This document shows, piece by piece, positions 17,840 to 27,001 of a stretch of 64,000 nucleotides of DNA. Under the pieces are notes generated by a model that worked only from the letters and a program-made list of their open reading frames with translations, did not search any database and was not told the origin of the DNA. This DNA comes from Palsa-504 sp963739135 (GTDB taxonomy: Bacteria > Actinomycetota > Actinomycetes > Streptosporangiales > Streptosporangiaceae), in the NCBI GenBank assembly GCA_963739135.1, contig CAVTZG010000022.1:110342-174341 (forward strand), given 5' to 3'. Positions within the stretch are counted from its first letter, which is position 1; each line of letters starts with the position of its first letter. The translations under genes were made by a program, and so were the position numbers.

Positions 17840-18799
17840 ATGGCTAGTACCCGCGCCCAGGAGGAATTCCTGGCCGTTACCCGCAGGAGCCAGGAGGCCG
17901 TGATCACCGCGGTCAGGACCTGGGCAGAGACCGTCCGGACCACGACGGAGAGGTTTGCGCCTGTCTACGACAGGCTCCCCAAGTTGCCGTCGGTCACTGT
18001 GGCGTTCGGGGACAAATTCCCCGGGCCCGAGGAGGCCGTGGCCAACGCCTACCACCTGGTCGAGGAGCTTCTGGCCAGCCAGCGGAGGTTCACCGAGGAC
18101 CTGCTGAAGGTGATGACGCCGCTGATTCCTGGCCGCAGCCAGCCCGAGCCCCAGGCGCCCGCGAAGCGGACGGTCACCATCAGCCAGCCCAAGGCCTCGG
18201 TCGCAGTCAGCGAACCCAAGGCCTCGGTCGCAGTCAGCCAGCCCAAGACCCCGGCCGTCCCCAGTACGCCGAAGGCTCCGGCCGCCGCCAGCGAGGCGAA
18301 GGCTCCGGCCGTCGTTAGCGAGCCGAAGACCCCGGCCGCCGGCCCGGCGCCGACGAGCGCTCCAACTGCTGCCGCACCGACCAGCGGGCCGACCGCGCCC
18401 GCCGCCGCGCCCAAGAGCGTTGCCGCCCCCGCCCCCAAGGCTGCGGCCGCCCCCGCGCCCAAGGCTGCGGCTGCTGCAGCTCCGAAGAGCGCGGCAGCCG
18501 GGAGCAGCACGCCGGCCAAGAGCAGCACGCCGAGGAGCACGACGGCCCGCAGCACGGGCGCGCGGAGCACGGCATCAGGTGCGGTAGCCAAGAGCGCGCC
18601 GAAGACCACGGCGGCCAGATCGACCCGTAGGAGCACGGCGGCCAAGCCCGCAGCGAACAGCACGGCGGCCAAGCCGGCGGCCAAGAGCACGGCGACCAAG
18701 AGCACGGCGACCAAGAGCACGGAGACCAAGCCCGTGGCCAAGAGCACGGAGACCAAGCCCGTGGCGAACAGCACGGGCGAGGGACCGCAGGCCAGTTGA
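17840..18799 (+). CDS. Phasin-like helical protein with Lys/Ala/Pro-rich H1-type tail
   Basis: I start at ATG 17840 because AGGAGGCA sits 7 bases before it; the ATG at 17822 lacks a site. The first 95 residues form an amphipathic helical domain (EEFLAVTRRSQEAVITAVRT, then AVANAYHLVEELLASQRRF) like the phasin/heparin-binding hemagglutinin group. The remaining ~225 residues are low complexity, first Pro/Ala/Lys, then short repeats such as KSTATKSTATKSTETK. Such tails bind DNA or polyanions; roles could be in nucleoid structure, storage granules or adhesion. A strong promoter precedes it. Confidence 0.8.
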   Translation: MASTRAQEEFLAVTRRSQEAVITAVRTWAETVRTTTERFAPVYDRLPKLPSVTVAFGDKFPGPEEAVANAYHLVEELLASQRRFTEDLLKVMTPLIPGRSQPEPQAPAKRTVTISQPKASVAVSEPKASVAVSQPKTPAVPSTPKAPAAASEAKAPAVVSEPKTPAAGPAPTSAPTAAAPTSGPTAPAAAPKSVAAPAPKAAAAPAPKAAAAAAPKSAAAGSSTPAKSSTPRSTTARSTGARSTASGAVAKSAPKTTAARSTRRSTAAKPAANSTAAKPAAKSTATKSTATKSTETKPVAKSTETKPVANSTGEGPQAS

Positions 18800-18857
18800 G
18801 CGGCCTGGGCTGAGCGGCCCCGATTGCTCGGCGCGCCAGCGGACCGCGGACGCGTTC

Positions 18858-19135
18858 CTAGGCTGTCTCGGAGTCGGGCAGATCCGACGGCACGAGCTCG
18901 AAGCCCTCGGTTGCTGCCGCGGTGCGCAAAGAGCCGCCGAAGGCCGCGAATTCCGTACAGCTTTCGTCCACCCGGCGCACAGCCAGAGCAGTGGACAACT
19001 GGACTGCGTCATAAGCTCGAAGGCCATGCGATGCGCACCCGCCTGGCCGCCTCGTCAAGGAGACTCCCAGAGAGTGCGACGGCGGCGAAACGCGGGGGCT
19101 CAGAGTCGGTCCCGAAGTAATCAGCCTCGAAATCG
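18858..19135 (-). pseudogene. VapC-type PIN domain remnant
   Basis: The frame ending at 18858 reads HGLRAYDAVQLSTALAVRRV and EFAAFGGSLRTAAATEGFEL, the C-terminal half of a VapC PIN-domain ribonuclease (the AYDAVQLATA box with its conserved Asp). The part before it lies in another frame (TADFEADYFGTDSEPPRF... GSLLDEAARRVRIA), so a one-base shift near 19035 breaks the gene. No N-terminus and no VapB antitoxin is visible. Confidence 0.6.
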
Positions 19136-19230
19136 GCGGTAAGCAGTCAGGGCCTGCATGCGAAGTCTGGGGCCTGGGTCAGGAGTCACTCAGCGAGGGT
19201 GCGGCCGGCGACGGATGCGACACTGATGCG

Positions 19231-20550
19231 ATGACGATGGCGATGTGGCGGGTGCGCGACTTTCACGCCGATGACCTCGACGCGGCCATCCGGTTGTGGG
19301 ACAACCCGGCGGCTAGCGGCGAGGCGCCGGTGTTCGGGTTCTCGGACCTGATCGCCGCCGTCCGCGCGCATCAGCCCGCGGTCGTGGCCGTGGTGGGCGA
19401 GGAGCTGATCGGCACGGCGGTCGCCGCGGTCAGCGGCGAGGCGGCCTGGGTGATGCGGATCAGCCTGGCGACCGCGTGGCGGCACCGCGGAATCGGCAGC
19501 GCGATGCTCGGCGAGCTGGAACGGCGGCTGGTGGTGGCCGGGGTGCACCGGATCCAGTGCCTGCTGGCGGGCGAGAGCGAGATCGGCCCGCTGGCGCTTG
19601 AGCACTCCGGGTACACCGCCCGCAGCGGGATGGTCTTCTACGAGAAGATCGAGCCGGTCGGCCCGGGCAGCGCCGGGGTACTTGGCCAGCTGGGCGGGCG
19701 ACTGGTGCGGGCCGGGGCCTGGGACCAGCTCGGCGGCATGGTCAGGGAGAAGGAGCTGATCGAACGGCGGGTCATCCTGCCGCTGGCCCACCCGCAGCTG
19801 GCCGAGCGGCTCGGCCTGGTGCCGCCCCGGGCGATCGTACTGTTCGGCCCGCCGGGAACGGGCAAGACCACCTTTGCCAAGGGCGCCGCGTCGCGGCTGG
19901 GCTGGCCGTTCGTGGAGCTGTTCCCCTCGCGTCTGGCGGGCGAGTCCCCGGCCGGCCTGGCCGCCGCCCTGCGGGAAGCGTTCGCCATGGTGGCCGAGCT
20001 GGACAAGGTCCTGCTGTTCATCGACGAGGTGGAGGAGATCGCCGGGTCACGCCAGCCGCGGACGGTCTCGGCGGCGCAGGGCGTCACCAACGAGATGCTC
20101 AAGCTCATCCCGCCGTTCCGCGAGCAGGACGAGCGGCTCCTCATCTGCGCCACGAACTCGGTGCGCGCCCTGGACAGCGCGTTCCTGCGGCACGGCAGGT
20201 TCGACTACGTGATCCCGATCGGCCCGCCCGACCCGGCCGCCCGGGATGCGATCTGGGACCGCTACCTGGCCGACGTGCCGCACACCGAGCTGGACATGGC
20301 CGCCATCGTGGAGGAGTCGCGGCTGTTCACCCCGGCCGACATCGAGTTCGCGGCGCGCCGCACCGCACAGCTGGCCTTCGAGCGGGTCATGTTCGAGCAC
20401 GGTCACGAGGAGGTGAGCACGGGTGACGTGCTGCGCGCCATCAGCCAGACCCGGCGCACCCTGACCCGGGAACTCGTGACCGAATTCGAGCAGGACATCA
20501 CGGACTACGCCCGGGTGTTAGCGCCGGGCGGCATCATGGTCGCCGGATAA
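19231..20550 (+). CDS. GNAT acetyltransferase fused to an AAA+ ATPase
   Basis: A 439-residue protein. Residues 1 to 145 are a GNAT domain: SLATAWRHRGIGSAMLGELE is the acetyl-CoA binding R/Q-x-x-G-x-G/A loop, and LALEHSGYTARSGM is motif B. Residues 170 to 430 are an AAA+ module: FGPPGTGKTTFAKG (Walker A, about residue 206), VLLFIDEVEE (Walker B), ICATNSV (sensor 1) and LRHGRFDYVI (arginine finger region), followed by the lid helices TPADIEFAARRTAQLAF. It appears to be a single uninterrupted gene. The AAA part is of the spastin/FtsH-like class. Substrate and partner are unknown. Confidence 0.87.
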   Translation: MTMAMWRVRDFHADDLDAAIRLWDNPAASGEAPVFGFSDLIAAVRAHQPAVVAVVGEELIGTAVAAVSGEAAWVMRISLATAWRHRGIGSAMLGELERRLVVAGVHRIQCLLAGESEIGPLALEHSGYTARSGMVFYEKIEPVGPGSAGVLGQLGGRLVRAGAWDQLGGMVREKELIERRVILPLAHPQLAERLGLVPPRAIVLFGPPGTGKTTFAKGAASRLGWPFVELFPSRLAGESPAGLAAALREAFAMVAELDKVLLFIDEVEEIAGSRQPRTVSAAQGVTNEMLKLIPPFREQDERLLICATNSVRALDSAFLRHGRFDYVIPIGPPDPAARDAIWDRYLADVPHTELDMAAIVEESRLFTPADIEFAARRTAQLAFERVMFEHGHEEVSTGDVLRAISQTRRTLTRELVTEFEQDITDYARVLAPGGIMVAG

Positions 20551-20555
20551 GCCGA

Positions 20556-20720
20556 TCAGCCAATCAGCGGCAGCCGGTTGTCATCAGACGGCGCGCGGCC
20601 CGACGCGGCCAGGATCCAGTCCAGGTCGTCAGACAGCTCGGCGGGCCGCTGCCCGGTGGTGCGCCGGGCCAGCAGGTCGTCGAGGATGGCGGCGGTCACG
20701 GCGATGCCGTCGGGCGAGGC
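20556..20720 (-). pseudogene. Unidentified C-terminal fragment
   Basis: The minus frame ending at 20556 reads SPDGIAVTAAILDDLLARRTTGQRPAELS and DLDWILAAS. The composition looks coding, but upstream it runs into the operator region without a start or homology. I cannot name the parent protein. Confidence 0.3.
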
Positions 20721-20759
20721 AAAGTAGGGCGGGCCGGAGCAGAAGCTAGATAATCGCGT

Positions 20760-20784
20760 GGTACTAAAGTACCTTAGTACTAAG
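20760..20784. promoter_or_regulatory. Two adjoining palindromes, candidate operator
   Basis: GGTACTAAAGTACC (20760 to 20773, arms GGTACT and AGTACC) and CTTAGTACTAAG (20773 to 20784, perfect) share one base. They share the core AGTAC/GTACT in both arms. The site lies just before the gene for a ribbon-helix-helix protein, a class that binds tandem short palindromes, so autoregulation is likely. Confidence 0.65.
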
Positions 20785-20849
20785 TTGAGGAGCTGCGGCG
20801 GTGATGGCCGGGGAGATGCGCGGTGAAGGCCCGGGGGGATGCGGCGGTT

Positions 20850-21377
20850 ATGGCTGAGGAGATGCGGCAGTTCAAGGTGTACCTGCCGGCCGATCTCATC
20901 CGGGAGATCAAGTACCACGCCGTCGACACCGAGCAGTCGCTGTCATCGATCGCGGCCGCGGCACTGCGGCAGCATCTGCGGGACGCGCGGCGCGGGGCAG
21001 AACGCCATCAGGGAGACAGCATGGCCACCCACGGAGTCGAGGGGCTCATCATCCAGACCCGCAACTGGGGCAAGACCGTCGCGTTCTGGCGGGCGCTCGG
21101 CTACCGGGTGGAGTTCGAGACCGGCCGCAACTCCGGCCGGCTGGAGCACCCCGACGGCGGCCCGTACCTGTTCGTGGTGGAGCGCCCCGACGGCCCGGAC
21201 CCGGAGATCCAGCCCCTGGTGGGGACGGATGACGCGGACGGTTTCCAGCCGCCCCGGGCGGGCACCGTCGAGCACCCGTTCACCGGCCGGCACTGGGGGG
21301 CGGCGGAGATGCTGCTGCGCGACCCCGACGGCCGGCACGTCAGCATCCAGGCCCCCCGCCCGGGCGGCCCGGCCTGA
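20850..21377 (+). CDS. Ribbon-helix-helix DNA-binding domain fused to a VOC (glyoxalase) domain
   Basis: The frame opens at GTG 20823, but MAEEMRQFKVYLPADLIREI at 20850 fits the RHH N-terminus best. Residues 5 to 50 form the beta-strand and two helices of an RHH/CopG-type domain (SLSSIAAAALRQHLRD). From about residue 58 a vicinal-oxygen-chelate domain follows (GLIIQTRNWGKTVAFWRALGY ... LLRDPDGRHVSIQAP). The link contains a GACAGC-ATG that might once have been a separate start. The VOC half could sense a small ligand for the DNA-binding half. A second VOC gene follows at 21400 behind AGGAGG. Confidence 0.8.
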   Translation: MAEEMRQFKVYLPADLIREIKYHAVDTEQSLSSIAAAALRQHLRDARRGAERHQGDSMATHGVEGLIIQTRNWGKTVAFWRALGYRVEFETGRNSGRLEHPDGGPYLFVVERPDGPDPEIQPLVGTDDADGFQPPRAGTVEHPFTGRHWGAAEMLLRDPDGRHVSIQAPRPGGPA

Positions 21378-21399
21378 TGAGGATCACCTGAGGAGGATC

Positions 21400-21819
21400 A
21401 TGGCCACGGTCAGCATCCGCTACATCGTCTACGACATCGACGCCGCGATCGGCTTCTACACCCGGCACCTGGGGTTCAGCGTGCAGATCCATCCCAACGA
21501 CATGTTCGCCATGCTGACCCGCGGCGACCTGCGCCTGGTGCTGAGCGTCCCGGGCGGCGGACCGGGCGGCGGGCAGGCCACGCCGGACGGCACGCTGCCC
21601 CAGCCCGGCGGCTGGAACCGGTTCTCGATCGAGGTCCCCGACCTGGCCGCCGCCGTCGACCGGTTGCGCCAGGACGGCGTCCGGTTCCGCAATGACCTGG
21701 TGACCGGAGTGGGAGGCCGGCAGATCATCGCCGAGGACCCGTCGGGCAACCCGGTCGAGCTGTTCGAGCCGACCCTGCCTGAGGCCAGGCTGGCTGAGAC
21801 CAGGCTGGCCCCCGGCTGA
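21400..21819 (+). CDS. VOC family protein (glyoxalase/bleomycin-resistance fold)
   Basis: ATG 21400 is preceded by AGGAGGATC. The 139-residue product has IRYIVYDIDAAIGFYTRHLG, RFSIEVPDLAAAVDRL and AEDPSGNPVELFEP, the paired beta-alpha-beta-beta-beta modules and the metal Glu. VOC enzymes include lyases, dioxygenases and drug-binding proteins. It lies 22 bases after the RHH-VOC gene and is probably cotranscribed under the same operator. Confidence 0.88.
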   Translation: MATVSIRYIVYDIDAAIGFYTRHLGFSVQIHPNDMFAMLTRGDLRLVLSVPGGGPGGGQATPDGTLPQPGGWNRFSIEVPDLAAAVDRLRQDGVRFRNDLVTGVGGRQIIAEDPSGNPVELFEPTLPEARLAETRLAPG

Positions 21820-21845
21820 ACCGCCGAAAATGGTTAGCTAGGGAA

Positions 21846-24800
21846 ATGAAAAAAGGTTTACCGTTGTTTCGGCTCTGTGGCGGGAGCGGCTTTGCACGGG
21901 GACGATCAGCGAGGTGGGGCGGTTTGCTGTCGAGGAGGACAGTACGGTCACGGCGGGCACGGAGCACGACGGCGGCTGAACAGGGGTGGCTGCGGCGGCT
22001 GGCCGCGTACTGCTGGCGGTTCCGCCGGCAGGTGATCATCGCGCTGGGCGGCGCCCTGATCGCCTCGGCCGCCACGGCCGCGATCCCGCTGATCCAGCGG
22101 CGCATCATCGATGACGTGATCGTGACCCACAAGCAGTCCATCTGGCCGCTCGCGGCCCTGCTGCTGGTCGCGGCCGCGGTCAACTTCGCCGGCATCTACA
22201 TGCGCCGCTACCGCGGCGGCCAGCTCTCCCTCGACGTCCAGCACGCCCTGCGCACCGACCTGTTCGACGCGCTGTCCCGGCTGGACGGCGCCCGCCAGGA
22301 CGAGATCCGCACCGGGCAGCTGGTCGGCCGGTCGATCTCCGACCTGAACATGGTGCAGGGCCTGATGTCCATGGTGCCGGTCACGCTGGGCAACATCGTC
22401 CTGTTCGCGCTGACCCTGGTCATCATGGTGATCCTGTCGCCGGTGCTGACCATCGTGACCCTGGCCGTGACGCCCGCGCTGTGGATTATCGCCCTGGCCT
22501 CGCGGCGCAAGCTGTTCCCGGCCAGCTGGGACGCGCAGCAGGAGTCCGGCGAGGTGGTCGGGCTGGTCGACGAGGCCATCGGCGGCGTGCGCGTGGTCAA
22601 GGGCTTCGGGCAGGAAGAGCAGGAGCAGCAGCAGCTGGAAGGGGCCAGCGCGGGCCTGTTCGCGTCCCGGCTGCGGATGATCCGGCTCACCGCCCGGTAC
22701 AACCCCGCGCTGACCGCCATCCCGTCGCTGGGCCTGGTCGGCGTGCTCGCCCTGGGCGGCTGGCTGGCCATCCACGGCTCCATCACCCTCGGCACGTTCC
22801 TGGCCTTCTCCGCCTACCTGGCCCAGATGACCGGCCCGGTGCGGATGTTCACCTACATGGTCACGCTCGGGCAGGAGGCGCGGGCCAGTGTCATCCGGGT
22901 CTTCGACATCATCGACTCCCGCCCGGTCATCACCGACAAGCCGGACGCGATCGAGCTGCCCGCGGACGCCACCGGGGTGAGCTTCGAGAACCTCCGGTTC
23001 GGCTACAAGCCCGGCCAGCCGGTGCTGCGCGGCCTGTCCTTCCGCATCGAGCCCGGCGAGACCGTCGCCGTGGTCGGCGCGTCCGGCTCGGGCAAGTCCA
23101 CCCTGGCCCTGCTGCTGCCCCGGTTCTACGACCCGCAGGGCGGTTCGGTCCGGATCGGCGGGCACGACATCGCGGACGTCACCCGCGACTCGCTGCGCGC
23201 CGCCATCGGCCTGGTCATGGAGGACAGCTTCCTGTTCTCCGACACCATCCGGGCCAACATCGCCTACGGCAGGCCGGACGCCACCGAGGAGGAGATCGTC
23301 GCCGCGGCCCAGGCGGCGCAGGCGCACGAGTTCATCGCCCGGCTGCCCGGGGGCTACAACACCGTCGTCGGCGAGCAGGGCCTGACCCTGTCCGGCGGGC
23401 AGCGGCAGCGGGTGGCCCTGGCCCGGGCCCTGATCACCGACCCGCGGCTGCTGATCCTGGACGACGCCACCTCAGCCATCGACCCGCGCCTGGAGGCGCG
23501 GATCCACGTCGCGCTGCGCGAGATCATGCGCGACCGCACCACGCTGATCATCGCGCACCGCAGGTCGACGCTGAACCTGGCCGACCGGATCGTGGTACTC
23601 GACGCGGGCCGGGTGGCCGACAGCGGCACCCATGAGGAACTGACCGAGCGCTGCCCGCTGTACCGGCAGCTCATCACCGGCCCGGACGATGACGAGGAGC
23701 AGCCCGCCCGCCTGATCAGGCCGCGGGCGAGCCAGACGGTGGAGGACGTGCTGGACGGGCGGGTCCTGCCGGTCCCCGCCGCCGGGGGCCGGGCCCAGAA
23801 CCTGTCCCGGCTGGACGGAGCGGGCGGCCGGGGCCGCGGCCGCGCGGGCGGAGCCAGGAACATCACCGGGACGTTCGAGAGCCTGCCGCCCTCGCCCGAG
23901 CTGCTGGCCAAGGTGGCGGCGCTGCCGCCGGCCAACGACGTGCCCGACATCGACATCCCCCGGGCCCGGGCTGAGGACCGGCACTTCACGCTGCGGCGGC
24001 TGCTGCAGCCGCTGGCCATCGCCCTGATCATCGGGCTGGTGCTCGACGGCCTGGACGCGGTGGCCGGGCTGGCGCTGCCCGCGCTGGTCAGGAACGGCAT
24101 CGACCAGGGCATAGAGACCAAGGTGTTCCACGCGATCGTCGTGGTCTCGCTGATCGGGCTGGCCATCGTGCTGGCCGACTGGGTGGTCAACATCGCCGAG
24201 ACCATGGTCGTCGGCCGCAACGGCGAACGGCTGCTGTACACCCTGCGGGTCAAGCTGTTCGCCCAGCTCCAGCGGCTCGGCCTGGACTTCTACGAGCGCG
24301 AGCTGTCCGGCCGGATCATGACCAGGATGACCACCGACGTGGACGCGCTGTCCACATTCCTGCAGACCGGCGTGGTCACCATGGTCAGCTCGGTGCTCAC
24401 CTTCTTCGGCGTGCTGGCCGTGCTGCTCATCATCAACCTGCAGCTGGGCCTGGCCGTGCTGTGCATCTTCCCGGCCCTGGTGGCGGCGACGGTGGTGTTC
24501 CGGGCCAAGTCGGCCAGGGCGTACGCCGACTCGCGGGAGAAGGTCGCAGTGGTCAACGCCGACTTCGCGGAGAACGTGGCCGGAATGCGGGTGACCCAGG
24601 CGTTCCGCCGCGAGCCGGCCAACCGGGACCGGTTCGGCCGCCGCAGCCAGGCGTTCCGGGCCTCCCGGCTGCGCGCACAGCGCTACATCGCGCTGTACTT
24701 CCCGTTCGTGCAGACCCTGTCCACCGTGGCCGGGGCCATCGTGCTGGTCATCGCGACCGGCGAGATCCGCAGCGGGGCGCTCACGGCGGGCGCGCTGATC

Positions 24801-25836
24801 GCCTACCTGCTCTACATCGACATGGTCTTCTCCCCCGTGCAGCAGCTCTCCCAGGTCTTCGACGGCTACCAGCAAGCCATGGTCGGGCTGCGCCGGATCA
24901 CCGACCTGCTCCGGCTGCGCACCTCTACGCCGCCGGCCAGCCACCCGGTCACTGCGGGCCGGCTGCGCGGCCGGGTCGAGCTGCGGGACGTCGACTTCAG
25001 CTACGGTGCTGGCCCGGGGGGACGACCCCCCCAGACCCCCCCGCAGGGGCATGGCCCGGGGGGACGACCCCCCCAGACCCCCCCGCAGGGGCATGGCCCG
25101 GGGGGACGCCCCCCAGACCCCCCCGCAGGGGCACGCCTTGACCAACGCGCTGGCCGGGATCAACCTGACCATCAAGCCCGGCGAGACGGTGGCCCTGGTC
25201 GGCCAGACCGGTGCGGGCAAGTCCACGCTGGTCAAGCTCATCGCGCGGTTCTACGACGCGACCGGCGGGACGGTCCTGGTCGACGGCGTCGACGTCCGTG
25301 ACTACGACCTGGCCAGCTACCGGCACCAGCTCGGCGTCGTCCCGCAGGAGTCCTACCTGTTCGCCGGCACGGTCCGGGACTCGATCGCGTACGCCAGGCC
25401 CGAGGCCAGCGACGCCGAGGTGGAGGCCGCGGCCCGCGCCACCGGCGCGCACGACATGATCATGCACCTGCCCGGCGGCTACGACCACGAGGTGGCCGAG
25501 CGCGGCCGCAACCTGTCGGCCGGCCAGCGGCAGCTCATCGCGCTGGCCCGGGCCCAGCTGGCCGACCCGGCCATCCTGCTGCTCGACGAGGCGACCGCCG
25601 CGCTCGACCTGGCCGCCGAGGCAGCCGTCAACCACGCCATCAGCCAGCTGACCGCGGCACGCACCACCATCGTGGTCGCGCACCGGCTGACCACCGCCGC
25701 CCGCGCCGACCGGATCGTGGTCCTGGACTCCGGCCAGATCGCGGAGACCGGCAGCCACGACGAGCTGCTGGCCGCCGACGGGACCTACGCCGCGCTGTGG
25801 AGCGCCTTCACCGGCGAGTCCGAGCTGGTCGCCTAG
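21846..25836 (+). pseudogene. Fused full-length ABC exporter (TMD-NBD-TMD-NBD), out of frame at a repeat array
   Basis: The first frame (21846 to about 25134) encodes TMD1, NBD1 (Walker A VVGASGSGKST, signature LSGGQRQRVALARAL, Walker B LLILDDATSAID, H-loop IIAHRRST), a linker and TMD2 (YERELSGRIMTRMTTDVDA). It reaches the start of NBD2 (VELRDVDFSYGAG). NBD2 continues in another frame from about 25135 (ALTNALAGINLTI, VALVGQTGAGKST, LSAGQRQLIALARA, LLLDEATAALD) to 25836. NBD1 has Asp in place of the Walker B catalytic Glu while NBD2 keeps Glu, so one ATP site is degenerate, as in heterodimeric exporters. The break is two bases missing from the third 42-bp repeat. Confidence 0.85.
25011..25134. 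repeat. Three 42-bp tandem repeats (third copy 40 bp)
   Basis: Copies begin at 25011, 25053 and 25095. Each contains G6, then ACGA, C7, AGA and C7, so each could fold as a G/C hairpin. The first two encode a 14-residue unit GPGGRPPQTPPQGH in the exporter frame. The third lacks one A and one C, and this shift of two bases moves NBD2 out of frame. The insert lies in a variable loop of NBD2 before Walker A. Confidence 0.93.
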
Positions 25837-25932
25837 CCCGCGAGCCAAAGGGCGCGCCGCCGCCTCGGGGGAAGACAGAGCACGCAGCCGGGCCGTTCGG
25901 CATAATGCCCTTGATCCTGACGGAGTGATGCG

Positions 25933-27001
25933 ATGTACCGGCTCCTGTACCGGGTGGTGCTACGGCGGGTGCCGGCCGAGACGGCGCACCGGGCCGCGTT
26001 CGCGCTGATCCGGGCGGCCGGGCGGCCGGGGGCGGCGCGGCTGCTGCGGCGGTGGCTGGGGCCGTCCGACCCGGCGCTGCGGGTGCGGGCGCTGGGTCTG
26101 GAGTTCCCCGGGCCGGTCGGGCTGGCGGCCGGGTTCGACAAGGACGCGCGGGCGGTGGCCGGGCTGGGCGCGCTGGGGTTCGGGTTCGTCGAGGTCGGCA
26201 CGGTGACCGCCCGGCCGCAGCCGGGCAACCCGCGGCCGCGGATGTTCCGGCTGCCCGCCGACCGGGCGCTGGTGAACCGGATGGGGTTCAACAACGACGG
26301 GGCGGCCGCCGCGGCGGCCCGGCTGCGGCGGCGGGCGGCGGGCGGGCCGGTCGTGGGGGTCAACATCGGCAAGACCAAGGCGGCGCGGGAGGACGAGGCG
26401 GCGGCGGACTACGCGGCCAGCGCCCGGCTGGTGGCCGGGGTAGCCGACTACGTGGTGGTCAACGTCAGCTCGCCGAACACGCCCGGGCTGCGCGACCTGC
26501 AGGCGGCGGGCCTGCAAGCCGGTGCTGGTCGCCGTGCGCGAGGCGCTCGACGCCTCCGGCGGGGGACGCCGGGTGCCGTTGCTGGTGAAGATCGCGCCCG
26601 ATCTGGCCGACGCGGACGTCGACGCGGTGGCCGACCTGGCGGTCGAGCTCGGGCTGGACGGCATCATCGCGACCAACACCACGGTGTCGCGGGACGGGCT
26701 GGCCAGTCCCCCGGCCGAGGTGGCGGCGGCCGGGGCGGGCGGCCTGTCCGGACCCCCGCTGGGGCCGCGGGCCCTGGAGGTGCTGCGGCGGCTGCGCGCG
26801 CGGGCTGGGGACCGGCTGGTGCTGATCGCGGCGGGCGGGATCGAGACCCCGGACGACGCCTGGGAACGGCTGCGGGCCGGGGCCACGCTCGTGCAGGCCT
26901 ACACCGGGTTCATCTACGGCGGGCCGCTGTGGCCGCGGCGCATGCACGCCGGGCTGGCCCGCCGGGTCCGGGCCGCCGGCGGGCCAGCCGGAAGTTGCTA
27001 G
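25933..27001 (+). pseudogene. pyrD: Dihydroorotate dehydrogenase (quinone, class 2), frameshifted
   Basis: The first frame starts MYRLLYRVVLRRVPAETAHR and runs through GLAAGFDKDARAV, VEVGTVTARPQPGNPRPR, MGFNNDGA and NVSSPNTPGLRDLQ, whose Ser is the class 2 catalytic base. Near 26510 the frame changes by one base. The second frame carries LVKIAPDLAD, GIIATNTTVSR, GLSGPPLGPRALEVLRRL and GGIETPDDAWERL up to the stop at 27001. Together they make a full enzyme of pyrimidine synthesis that transfers electrons to quinone at the membrane. pyrD is normally essential without uracil, so an assembly error is plausible. Confidence 0.85.

Noticed and set aside
21948..23327. Long minus-strand frames opposite the ABC exporter
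   Set aside because: These are shadows of the exporter gene, whose motifs are complete on the plus strand.
25006..25150. The 42-bp repeats as a CRISPR array
   Set aside because: Units are directly adjacent with no spacers and are coding in the exporter frame.
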